A stretch of DNA of 64,000 nt from Zopfochytrium polystomum (lineage: Eukaryota; Chytridiomycota; Chytridiomycetes; Chytridiales; Chytridiaceae), in NCBI GenBank assembly GCA_025765615.1, contig JAIVFJ010000040.1, positions 62,001 to 126,000 of the forward strand. The letters run 5' to 3'. Shown here one piece after another: positions 1-9,547 of the stretch. The notes under the pieces are model-generated. The model ran no database searches, was not told the DNA's origin, and saw nothing but the letters and a program-made list of their open reading frames with translations. The first letter of the stretch is position 1, and every line of letters starts with the position of its first letter. Made by a program: the position numbers and the translations under genes.

Positions 1-1
1 T

Positions 2-538
2 CCCTTTGTCCGCCAACGCCCGCGCTCTGCAGAGCTCATCAAGCAACTGCTGGTGCGCTCGCGCCTGCCCCCCGGGACGCTCCGAGCGCACGATGACGAC
101 GCCGTCGACGGCGGCGGTGGCGGCGAGAAAGACTCGCGGCGGCGCGTGCCCGAGAAATACCTCTCCGCGTACCACTACGCCGAGCCGCCGTTCGCCGCCG
201 CCGCCGCCGCCGCGGCGTCTGTCGGCGGGGGGCCTACCGGCCTCCACACGGCGGCGGCCGCCGGCCTGGCGTCCCTGCTGCGCGACACGGTGGTGCGGTG
301 GGTGGTGAACCCGGCGACGCCGCCGTCGCCGGTCGGCAAGCGCGCGAACAACGACAACAACAACAACAACAACAAGAACAACTCCCGCCGTCAATCCGTC
401 GGGGCGGTGACGGGCGGCCGCGAGCGCCTTCGCCGGGTGTGCGCGGTCGGGGTCGCGGCGCTGCGCAGGCTGTCGGTCGCGGCGGTGTTTATGCTATTGT
501 TTGCCGTGGTGTTCTGGAGGATGAGGACCGGGACCTAG
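2..538 (+). CDS. 3' end of a gene for a low-complexity, probably tail-anchored membrane protein
   Basis: The frame is open from the left edge (codons start at base 2) to a TAG at 536-538, so the start lies outside the window. About 178 residues are visible: a basic segment with PRSAELIKQLL, Gly, Ala and Asn runs encoded by trinucleotide repeats, and a basic stretch followed by one hydrophobic segment of about 15 residues (VAAVFMLLFAVVFW) ending seven residues before the stop. That layout suggests a C-terminal membrane anchor. I recognise no family. A long pyrimidine-rich 3' region follows. Confidence 0.5.
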   Translation, partial: PFVRQRPRSAELIKQLLVRSRLPPGTLRAHDDDAVDGGGGGEKDSRRRVPEKYLSAYHYAEPPFAAAAAAAASVGGGPTGLHTAAAAGLASLLRDTVVRWVVNPATPPSPVGKRANNDNNNNNNKNNSRRQSVGAVTGGRERLRRVCAVGVAALRRLSVAAVFMLLFAVVFWRMRTGT

Positions 539-818
539 ACGGAGGAGGACTACGGGATGGAATAGGCTGTGAAATTTTGTTCTTTGTTCATTTTCAAATT
601 TTTTTTTTTTTTCTTCTTCCCCTATTCCTCCGAAAGGCGGTGTATCTGCTCCCGCACGCTCTTTCCCAACCCCAACCTATCCTTTTTTTTCCGTCCTCCT
701 GAACATTCGTTTTTTTTTTTGTGTACACAACCAACCTTCCCCAACCCTCGCTGGTGGCTCCCAATATCCCCTATCCCTTCCCTCTTTTCACACCTTCTCC
801 CCTTCCTTTCGCAGTAAC

Positions 819-857
<39 letters not shown>

Positions 858-1354
858 AAAAACCCCCCCGATTTGTGCTGTGGCGGGGGGACGGGCAGTT
901 CTTCTAGTACACACATCGCAAACACGCTTGCGCACACACAGACACACCATTGTATAGTTTGTCCCAAAGTCCGGCCGTTCCCCCGCCAGTTATCACTCTG
1001 TGCCAACGCTCCGAAAGAGGGAGAGAGAGAGAGAGAGAGGGCACAGAGGGGCATGAAAATAGAAACAGTAGTAAACGGGCCATGAGTTGAACCGATTTCG
1101 ACGACAAAAAAAAAAAAAAAAACAAACCCCCAAAAGAAGAAAAAAAAAAATTGACAACGAATGCGCCTTCACTCAACCTACACAACCACTCCAACCTCCT
1201 TCCTGCACAAGCACTCCACCCCCCCCCCCAGGGGCCAAGGGGTGGAGTGCTTGTGTAGGTTGAGTGACTACCCCGCCCCTGCTGGTTTGTTGTTTTATCC
1301 TTTTTTGTTTGTTTGTTTGTTTGTTTTTTTTTTCTTGTTTTTTTTTTTCTTTTT
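539..1354. other. intergenic region between convergent genes, simple repeats
   Basis: No gene is seen. The stretch holds T-rich tracts (597-612, 712-720), a GAAA array (822-858), a GA tract (1019-1039), A-runs and a nested inverted repeat (1170-1266). It separates the upstream + strand gene from the - strand aminopeptidase gene, so it should contain both 3' ends. Confidence 0.6.
1170..1266. repeat. nested inverted repeat (hairpin) between convergent genes
   Basis: The inner arms 1206-1222 and 1239-1255 are 17-bp complements around a C-rich loop. The outer arms 1170-1184 and 1252-1266 are 15-bp complements. The left half carries about 21 extra bases between its two arm blocks. It sits just 3' of the M28 stop codon and could fold in either 3' untranslated region. 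Confidence 0.7.
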
Positions 1355-3649
1355 TCAGATCGGAACGCGGCCGGCCAGCAGCGCCTCGACGTCGCTCTCG
1401 AGCGCGAACCGCTGCATGGCGTGCGCGAGCGCGGCCAGGTTCTCGCCGAGCACGCGGGCTCCGGGGCCGCGGAGCGAGGCGACGGTGTCGCAGGACTGGT
1501 GGTAGCAGGCTTTTGGGGGCGGAGGGGGGTCAGTGCAAGGAGGATAAAAAAAAAAAAAAAAAATAAAAAAAAATAAAAAAAAAGAAAGAAGGAGAAAGAG
1601 AGACTCCTCACGGTCGAGAACCACGCCGGCGACGCCGCCAAACAGCTCGGCCTGCTCGTGCGTCTTGGTTTCGTCCTCGCCCGTGATCACGCCGCCGGCT
1701 GGGATGCCTTTTGTGTGTGTTGTTGTTGTTGTGTGTGTGTGTGTGTGTGTGTGTGAGACAGAAGAGGGCACCGTTAGGTCCTCCGTTCGCCCAAACCCCC
1801 CAAAGCAACAGCCCACCCACCCCTCCCTCCTCCTCATCCCACCCGCGCCTCACCCCTCTCCATAAACGACACAAAGTCACTCCTTCCGTTAAAAGCAAAC
1901 GGCACCGTCGGCAATCCCGCCTTTCTAAACCATCCCTCGATGACCTCCTGGATGACGGTCGCGGGCCCGCGCAGCGCGGCGTTGTGGCCGCCGTCGTCGT
2001 CGTCGTCGTCGTCGGGCAGGCCGCGGCCGTCCCAGACGCCGCGGACGTAGTTGGGGCTCGCGATCATGTCGGTGTCGAGGGTGAGCTTGACGCGGCCGAG
2101 GTCGGCGGCGGAGAGGTTGGCGGCGTAGAACTGCGAGCCCTCGAGGCCGGACTCTTCGGCGCCCCACCAGGCGAAGCGGACTTTCTGATTGTTGTTGTTG
2201 TTGTTGTTGTTGTGTGTCGTTGTGCCGTGTGTGGGTGGTGGGTGGGTTTAATAAAAATAAAAAAAAAAGGGCGTAGGGTAGGAAGAGCGCCCCAACCTGC
2301 ACGGTCTGGTTCGCTAGGCCCGAGCGGGAAATGGCCAACGCGAGCTCGAGCGTCGCCATAGCACCGGACCCGTCGTCGTTGACGCCCGGCCCGGCCTCGA
2401 CCGAGTCGAGGTGCGAGCCCATCAGCAGGACGCGGTCGGGGTCGCCCGTTTTAGTCTCTGCGAGGACGTTGCAAGTCTCGACGGGGCCGTAGGTGGTGTT
2501 GACGGCCAGGTCGACGCGGAGGCCCTCGGGCGCCACGGCGCGGAGCAGCAGGTCGTAGCCGGCCTCCTGCGACAGCGCGACGACGGGGACCGTCTGCAGG
2601 GTCGCGGCGTCGAGGTCGGAGGCGCAGAAGAGGTACGGGAAGGGCGGTAGCGCGTGGGGGTAGCCGGTCAGGGGCGTCGGGCGCTGGTACAGGAGCACGC
2701 CGCGGGCGCCGGCGCGCACCGCCGCTGCGGCGCGGTCGCAGGCGCTGCGGCAGGTGGGGGTGCCGCCGAGCAGCGGGAACGAGAGGCGCGCGCGGCGGCG
2801 GCGGCGGCCGCGCCGACCGCCGTCGCCGCCGCCGTAGTGCAAGAGATCGCCGGCAGAGGACGACGATGAGGACGACAACGACGACCGCGCGGGGGCGCCG
2901 TCCCAGCCGACCAGGGCCACGGCGTTGCGGTCCTTTCCAAAGGCGGCGAGGTCCAGGGCGGGGTCGCATCCGAGCACGTGGACGGTTCTTGCGGCTTTCA
3001 CGACGCCCGAACCGGAGCCGACGGCGGTGGCGACATCGGCGTCGGCCGAGTAGTTTCGCAGCAAGCCGGCGCCGCCTCCGCCGGCGGAGGCTGCTTCCGC
3101 GACGTCCACGGCGGCCAGGGCGGGCGGCGCAAAATCGGTCTGGGCGAGGACGGAGAAGGGCTGCTTCCACACCGCAAAGTCGGTGTGGTTGCGCAGGGCG
3201 GCGACGACGTAGTCTGCGGCGGCGGGGTGGCCGCGGGCGGTGGCGCGCGAGCCGCGGCCTGCGGCGGCGGCGAGACGCTCGAGGTCGGCGAGGCGCTGGA
3301 TGACGTGGGCGGGGCTGGCGACGTCGGCCAGCTGCGGCGGGGGTCCGCCTCGGCCCCAGAGGTGCGAGAGCCAGACGAGGACGGCGAGGCCGACGACCAG
3401 GAGGCCCTTGAGCGAGAAGGCGAGGAGGACGAGGACGGTGGCGATCAGGGTGCGGCTCGTGCGTTGCGGTGCGGGCGGGGTGCCGTTGTCGTTGTCGTTG
3501 TCGTTGTCGTTGGCGGCGGCGCGTGGTGCTCCCTGGGCCTCGGCATCGGCATCGGCGTCGACGGCGTCGCCGTTGGTAGATGGGGGGGCGGCGGCGGCGG
3601 CGCGGGTGCGAGTGGCCAGGAGGGGCGCCGTCTCGTCGCTGCTGCTCAT
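1355..3649 (-). CDS. M28-family metalloaminopeptidase with PA domain (vacuolar aminopeptidase Y-like)
   Basis: Four exons on the minus strand (3649-2297, 2184-1854, 1707-1612, 1509-1355) give a 644-residue protein. All junctions are GT-AG and keep frame. Residues 1-65 are a low-complexity cytosolic tail, followed by one membrane segment (about 67-93: IATVLVLLAFSLKGLLVVGL), so this looks like a type II vacuolar or secretory membrane enzyme. A PA-like region follows (GARGVLLYQRPTPL). The M28 catalytic core shows GSHLDSVEAGPGVNDDGSG (zinc ligands His and Asp), WWGAEESGLEGS (catalytic Glu pair), DTDMIASPNY and, across the last intron, DPCYHQSCDT (last His ligand). Known family members remove N-terminal residues from peptides using two zinc ions. 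The ATG at 3649 is chosen because the upstream in-frame stretch is encoded by a promoter-like CGAA repeat. Intron 1 is largely a GTT repeat in the + strand reading. Family assignment is firm; vacuolar location is inferred. Confidence 0.85.
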
Positions 3650-4682
3650 ATGCGGTGGTATAACTGGCGCGATCCTCGTTCGTTCGTTCGTTCGTTCGTT
3701 CGTTCCAGTTCTTTCTGATGAGAAAGTTCCGCCCGCCCCCGCAACCACCAAGGCCAGAAATCTCCAATGCAGCCACAATCGCAGCCAATCAAATGGCTGG
3801 CCCGAAGTGGGTGGTGCCACAGCATTGTGCAATCCTCAAGTTGTTACATTTCCTAACTCCTGTCAACGATGCAAATACCGTGATTACATACGTAAATACT
3901 AGCACGTTCAGGATTGAAAGCGGGCTTTCGTTCGGTGATAGGTTTGCTTTTATCTAGGTTTTGAAATGTGACAACTGCACTGTTTTGCAATTCGCACCAG
4001 AAAAATACGCGATTGATTATTTTCTTAGCCTGTGTCGCTTATCGCTTTGGGCGTATCACGACAATTATACACAATGATTGCGACTGGTCACAGAGCCAAT
4101 GATTATTGATTTAGCAGCCACAGGATTCTCCAAAACGCACCAAATTTACGCAGTGCGTAGAGAAACGACTCGGCATGCTTCGTTTGAGATTTATATTGAA
4201 AAATCTGACCACAGAAAAATTACGGAAAGAAGTCTTTTGGGCCGGTGGTCAAGGACTTTCTTTCCGAGTCTCCAGTCCCAACTGAATGCGGCAATGGCGG
4301 CTGAGCGAAGCTGTAAGTGTGCGTGTGTGCAAGGGATGGATGGTGTTTGGTTTGATGTATGTAGTAGTGTGAAAGAAATCCAAATTTTAGTTTCGGCCTC
4401 TCCTCCTCTCTCTTACCCGTGCTTGGCCGTCTCCAAGGCGCTCGGCTCCAGGGAAGAGGAGGATATCTGACTGCGGGGCCAAGGGAAGAAGGTAATTGGA
4501 GGGAAGGAGCGCGTTCACCAGGTTGGGGATGTTGTCATACCACTTTTTCATGTAAAAGTGCTTGTACATGAAAAGGTGGTGTGACAACATCGTTCAAAGC
4601 GATTTGATTGATTGATTGGTTGGTTGGTTGGTTGGTTGCGGGCAGAGTGTTTGCTTCCTGGTCAAGCCGCAAACGAAGAGAA

Positions 4683-4737
<55 letters not shown>

Positions 4738-4899
4738 ATGAGTGTGTCTCTGTCTGTCTGTCTGTCGGTCTGTGTGCGTGTACACGTGTATCCGTGTGTA
4801 TACGTGTCAGCATTGGGAGGCGCAAGGCCGGCTGCTTTGCAGTGGATGGTGGAGACTAGGCACGAGACAGTGGACAGAGAGGAAGAGAAGGAGAGAGAC

Positions 4900-4960
<61 letters not shown>

Positions 4961-5152
4961 CAGAGACAGAGAGGCAGAGACAGAGAGAGAGAGACAGCGT
5001 CTTCGCATGTGCGCAGTTTCAAAGCGACACGGGAATCATTGAAAAAAGAAAAAGAAACAAACGTAAAAATATTTACATTACATATAGAAAAGAGAAAAGC
5101 CTGCCTGAACAGCCCTTCTTGCCCTTCTTGCCCTTCGCCTTGCCTTGCTACG
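3650..5152. other. divergent promoter region with hairpin and microsatellites
   Basis: This lies between two divergently transcribed genes. It has a CGAA/CGTT array just upstream of the M28 start (3680-3703), an AT-richer block at 3840-4230 without convincing coding signal, a 27-bp inverted repeat (4528-4591), a GGTT array, a GT tract (4684-4732) and a GA tract (about 4906-4950) upstream of the membrane-protein gene. Confidence 0.6.
4528..4591. repeat. 27-bp inverted repeat with 10-nt loop
   Basis: Arm 4528-4554 (starting GATGTTGTCA) is complementary to 4565-4591 at 25 of 27 positions. Perfect loop symmetry and the lack of coding signal suggest a stem-loop or a remnant of a small inverted-repeat element. 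No target duplication was recognised. Confidence 0.75.
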
Positions 5153-7159
5153 ATGGACCATCACCAATACCGTCCCGTCGTCGTCGCCGGCGCCGCGCCG
5201 TCCGCAGCCGCAACAACAGCGGTCCCCTTCGTCGCCACTGCCGACGGCAGAGACAACGCCGCTTCTGCCAACTATAACGCAGCCTCATCCAGCTACCACT
5301 ACTACGACTACCAACAGCAACAGCAGCAGCAACAACAACAACAACAGCAACAGCATCACCAGCAACCGCATCACCACCACCACCATGGCGACTCGGGCTA
5401 CGACGGTTTCGGCGACGGCGGCCGAGGAAAGCAGCCTGGCGCCGTCGCCGGCGACACAATGACCCGAGAGCGCGGGCCGCGGCGGCAGCGGCGGCTCGCG
5501 CCGCTGTACGGCATCTTCTTCCTCGCCACCTGGGTCGCCGCCAACATCGCCGTGGTCGCCGGGCTCCTCTACATCCACGACCGGTCGGTGGTGCAGCAGA
5601 CGGTCGGCGCGCTGCAGCTGGGGCAAGTCGTCGACGCGCTGAAAACCGTCTACACACAGGCGAGCGGGATCCTTCTGACGTGCGCGCTGGCGAGCTCCAT
5701 CGCGGGCCTGCTAGCGCGGAAGAACTCGCGCATGGTGAAAAACTACGGGACGCTCGTCGTGCTGTCGGACCGGTCGTGGGAGAACCTCGGCGGGCTCGCG
5801 AACTTCCTCGACGCGCACAAGCGGCGGTGGGTGTCCGCCGCGTGGGTGCTGCTCGCCGTCGCGTCGCTGCTGTCTACGGTCCTGCCCAACTTTTTGAGCT
5901 TGGTCTTCCACCAGGTGCTCGTCAACGTCCCGCAGCTGCCGCCCGTCGACACCGCGCTGATGCTGCCGACGCAGAACACGGTCAAGTACATGGACGCTTA
6001 CACGCAAAACACGGTCGCGGCCGTCTTGTGGGCGACCGGCCAGCCAAAGGAGTCGCTCTTCCGCGGGAAGCTGCACAACATCACCGCGACCGTCTCGGAC
6101 CTCGACTCGTCGTCGTCGTCGTCGTCGTTGCCACCGCCGCCGCCCGCGTCGCGCAACGCCGTGTTCCTCTCGGGCCTGCTGCCCGACAAGTCCAACGCGA
6201 CCGTGCCGGGGGTCGCCGCCGACGTGGTGTGCGAGGCGGCCACGGACACGACGACGACGTGCGCGGCGGGCGACGGTGGCTGCGGCGGGGAGCTGCACTG
6301 CACGCCGTACGCGGGGCAGCACGGCGAGACGTTCGTCAACGTGACGTCGTGGGGCGACGCGTACACGGTGGGGTTCTGCACGAACACGACGTTCAACGAC
6401 CGGTTCCCGCTGTGGAACGAGACGACGGGGTACGCGGTGGCGGTGCAGCACCGTTCGCGGCCGGGCGGTGCAACAGTGCAGGTGCGGAGCTTTTCGATGC
6501 GGTGCGCGCTGCGGACGAGTTTCGGGCGGGCGGCGATCGACGCGGTGGACGGGTCGGCGGCGCGGTTCGCGCCGGCGCCGCTGACGACGACCAACGCGCA
6601 GGCCGGGGAGCCGTTCCAGAACCCGCTGGCGGGCCTGGGGTACCTGGAGCGGCGGGACGACGGGTACTCGGCGCTGTCTTTGCAGAGCTTCTGGCTGGCG
6701 TTTGGCAAGAACTCGACGGACGGCGGGCCGGGGGCGCTGACGTTTGTGGACGAGTCGACCGAGTACATGGTGCAGCTGGTGGAGGGGCTTGGGTACATTT
6801 TTGCGCTGGCGCCGTTCGACGCGGCGATGGAGGTGCAGACGGTGCAGGTCACGACGTGGGCGGCCACCGTGGTGTTCAAGATCAACAGGGCGTACTTGGC
6901 CGGGTTCGCCGCGCTCGGATGCGTCACGCTCGCTCTGGCGCTGGTGGTGATCGTGCCGGCCGCCGCCGCCGCGTCGGCGCGCGGTGGGAGCCCCGTCGCG
7001 GGGTCGCTCGGGCCGTACGCGCTGAGCGTCATTTTCGCAAAGTCGCTCGTCACCGCGCCCGCCGCCGTCGGCCCGCACGGCGGCGCCGCGGACTTTGATG
7101 AGGCGAGCAATAGCCGCTTGGTGGAGAAGTGGGACCCGGAGGTGCTGGACGCTGCGTGA
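5153..7159 (+). CDS. polytopic membrane protein of unknown function
   Basis: A single exon encodes 668 residues from ATG 5153 to TGA 7157-7159. The upstream in-frame stretch comes from a GA repeat and is not used. Residues 1-115 are low complexity: an Ala-rich start, a run of about 15 Gln, then a His run. Four hydrophobic segments are visible: YGIFFLATWVAANIAVVAGL, ASGILLTCALASSIAGLLA, WVSAAWVLLAVASLLSTVLP and, near the C terminus, FAALGCVTLALALVVIVPA. Between the third and fourth lies a region of about 320 residues with many N-x-S/T sites and several Cys, as expected for a large extracytosolic loop. The layout resembles fungal DUF3176-like membrane proteins, but I see no diagnostic motif and leave it unnamed. 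Confidence 0.75.
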   Translation: MDHHQYRPVVVAGAAPSAAATTAVPFVATADGRDNAASANYNAASSSYHYYDYQQQQQQQQQQQQQQHHQQPHHHHHHGDSGYDGFGDGGRGKQPGAVAGDTMTRERGPRRQRRLAPLYGIFFLATWVAANIAVVAGLLYIHDRSVVQQTVGALQLGQVVDALKTVYTQASGILLTCALASSIAGLLARKNSRMVKNYGTLVVLSDRSWENLGGLANFLDAHKRRWVSAAWVLLAVASLLSTVLPNFLSLVFHQVLVNVPQLPPVDTALMLPTQNTVKYMDAYTQNTVAAVLWATGQPKESLFRGKLHNITATVSDLDSSSSSSSLPPPPPASRNAVFLSGLLPDKSNATVPGVAADVVCEAATDTTTTCAAGDGGCGGELHCTPYAGQHGETFVNVTSWGDAYTVGFCTNTTFNDRFPLWNETTGYAVAVQHRSRPGGATVQVRSFSMRCALRTSFGRAAIDAVDGSAARFAPAPLTTTNAQAGEPFQNPLAGLGYLERRDDGYSALSLQSFWLAFGKNSTDGGPGALTFVDESTEYMVQLVEGLGYIFALAPFDAAMEVQTVQVTTWAATVVFKINRAYLAGFAALGCVTLALALVVIVPAAAAASARGGSPVAGSLGPYALSVIFAKSLVTAPAAVGPHGGAADFDEASNSRLVEKWDPEVLDAA

Positions 7160-9547
7160 GTATGGTTTGGAGCAGTTTCACACCGAAAGGGCGTGCAGAT
7201 AGCCGCGAGGAAGGGTTTCACCCAGGAAATCGAAAGAATATTCAATTTTTATCAGCTTTCTTGGTCGGAGCGAATATTATTGAAATTTTCAAAGAAAGAA
7301 ATCAAACAACAACAGCTTTTTGGTGTGTGTGTGTGTGTGTGTGTGTGTGCTTAGTGTAAATAGGGCGAATGCGAGTGCATCGGGTTGCGCATGCAAGAAA
7401 CCTGCCTGTCTGTGGGTTGATCGTCCTGAGGGCTAATACGCTCATCTTGTCGACGTGCCGATGTGCCACCGAGGTTTGAGCGGACACTCGCCCCCGAGTG
7501 CCTTCTGCAGGGAAGCAGGTAGCAGACGTCGACGCCTCCGCGGGCGGGCGGCGGGCGTAGTCTCTAGTACATGGATCACAGTACGAAATTCCGGGTATGG
7601 GACATTCAGACAGGAGCCGTTGTAACCACGCTGGATTTTTCAAAGAGCTCCCACGAAGGCAACTGAAAACGAGCCTGCAATGAAGGACTTCGGCTGTGGG
7701 ATATTCGCTCCGGGCGGAAAATCAAATGCTTTGTTCAGACCCTCGGAGAAATTGCGGTTGACCACCAGTCCGTCTGTTTTATCAACGGGGTCAGTTTTAA
7801 AAAAGCTTGTGGGGGTTGTTTTTTTTTTTTTCGCGACACCCCAAAAAGGGGAAAAATTACCAGCCGCCTCCACACGCATGTAGAACAGCCAAGAAATAGA
7901 TGTGAATTTTGGTGTCGGAATACCCTATGCAGATGAGGTTTGATAAAGTGCATATGAATAAAGCTCGATCAAACAACAACAGGAGGTGGTTGCGCGCTCC
8001 CAGAATTTTGCGAAAACGCCTTGAAATCAATTTGAAATAAAGTCAAAATCAAGTCAAACTTCACAATGATCCACTCTCTCTTGGGGGACCTGTGCAAGGT
8101 CTGCACCACCAAGTGGGCATCCTGTCCAAGTCCCACCCACACCCACTGCAACTCCTTTCTTCGCCTTCAATCCAACAATCTGTACCAGTTGGTAGGCAGG
8201 GGTTGGCCCCCTCGCCTCAGCAACAACACCTGGAACTGCACTCAAACTTTCTGAACTCCACGCCCAATATCTGAAAACAACATATAATCTGCTTGAAACT
8301 CTGGAAAATTTTCTTGAACTTAATCTGAATGTCCAGCCAATGATCCGCAATTCAAAATCCAACGGGAAGGGGAAGGAGACTGAGACTGATCCCACCGCTG
8401 ACACCATGGAAACATGATCAAGTCAACCAGATTTCTCACGCAAGGGTACAGAGTGGCACAGAGAAAGATCCTTCAACTTTCCCTGCAAGTCCGTCTCCCA
8501 CTTCTTCGGCGCAGATGGATAAATTAACTTTGGCAACATTTGGTGGTGGTCGGAAAGGGGGATGGTTCAAGATCAAATCAACCTGGCGTAGATGTGCCTG
8601 CACACTTAACCCTATCTTTTCAACCTGGATGTATTCGCTCCAACTCCGTTGCCGAAAAAGGAATCTGCAACTTTGAAAGTGCATACATATGAAAGAAGAG
8701 AAACGTGTCAAGAAGCAAGAGAGAGGCGCCAAGCAGAGAACCAACAAGCAAGAGAAGCAAAGAATCGCGACTTAGTCAAGAAATAGAGAGAAGGTCGGGC
8801 CACCGTCTGTCTCAGAGTCAATCCACCCGTGCCCTTTTGGCCTATGTGCCCCCCCTTCTGCTTTCACTTCTCCCTGGACCCCCCGCACTGCCTGCTCCAC
8901 ACTGGATCTTAATTCGTGATGATGACAGACCGCGCAAACTCCCTCGCGTACAGCCGCCATCCACTCCTGGATGCTTACTCCCCCACCTATCCATGCTGCC
9001 CACCTCCACCACGGCATCTGCCTCCTCCTCTTCCTCTGTCCCTCTGAGGCAATCTGTGTGGTTTGCAAGTCCTCCACGCATCTTAGCCCTTACCCCTACC
9101 TTACTGGATCCACAGTCGATGATTGAGCATCGGGCGAAGTAGTGTAGCAGTCAACGTGCAGGTGAGGCGATCCAGCCAAAAAAGACGGTCCGAGTTGGCC
9201 CAAACGAACGCAACGCGCCACAGTGGGATGCTTTGTGAAAGTAGGATGGACGGGTAGGTGGTTAACGTCAGAGATGTATGTGATTGATTGCGAGTTCTGG
9301 GCAACCAAACTCGGCCCAAAAAGACGGCGCCTCGAGGGAGGTAAGCGACGCTCGAAGGACCCTCAACAAGCAGCCAGGGTCGGCGGGTCAGCGTGACTCA
9401 CGGGCAAACTGCGGGGGGCGGAGTGGTTGGGCGGGGGTAGCAAGCACTTTCAAGAAAAAAAGGAAGAAAAAAGGCACCGGGGACGCCAACGACGGCGAGC
9501 CCATCGCTGCCACGACAACAACACCGACGACACCGACGACGACGACG
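7160..9547. other. intergenic region with a WD40 relic; otherwise no recognised gene
   Basis: Apart from the WD40 remnant at 7572-7803 and a GT tract (7323-7348), nothing convincing is coding. The AT-richer block 7900-8700 has many short broken frames. The unconserved start of the KDM3-like gene may reach into 9300-9547, where the frame is open and encodes a Lys-rich stretch (KKKRKKK, 9457-9477). Confidence 0.5.
7572..7803 (+). pseudogene. remnant of a WD40-repeat protein gene
   Basis: Two consecutive WD40 blades are readable in different frames. The first starts at 7572 with FRVWDIQTGAVVTTLDF and runs into a stop. The second, about 7690-7803, reads RLWDIRSGRKIKCF, then an IAVDHQSVCFINGV stretch. 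Both keep the WD-dipeptide context of real repeats, but the frame is shifted between them and there is no start or continuation. This is a decayed copy; the parent gene is not in the window. Confidence 0.6.

Noticed and set aside
4078..4470. 130-residue open frame upstream of the membrane-protein gene
   Set aside because: No motif, non-ATG context and unlike codon use; probably chance in an AT-richer intergenic block.
5711..7245. Long minus-strand open frames opposite the membrane-protein gene
   Set aside because: Arg-rich shadow translation of a high-GC coding region; the + strand shows membrane segments and glycosylation sites.
8705..9142. Open frames on both strands at 8.7-9.1 kb
   Set aside because: Low-complexity Ser/Pro content, no recognisable domain and no supported start or splice pattern.
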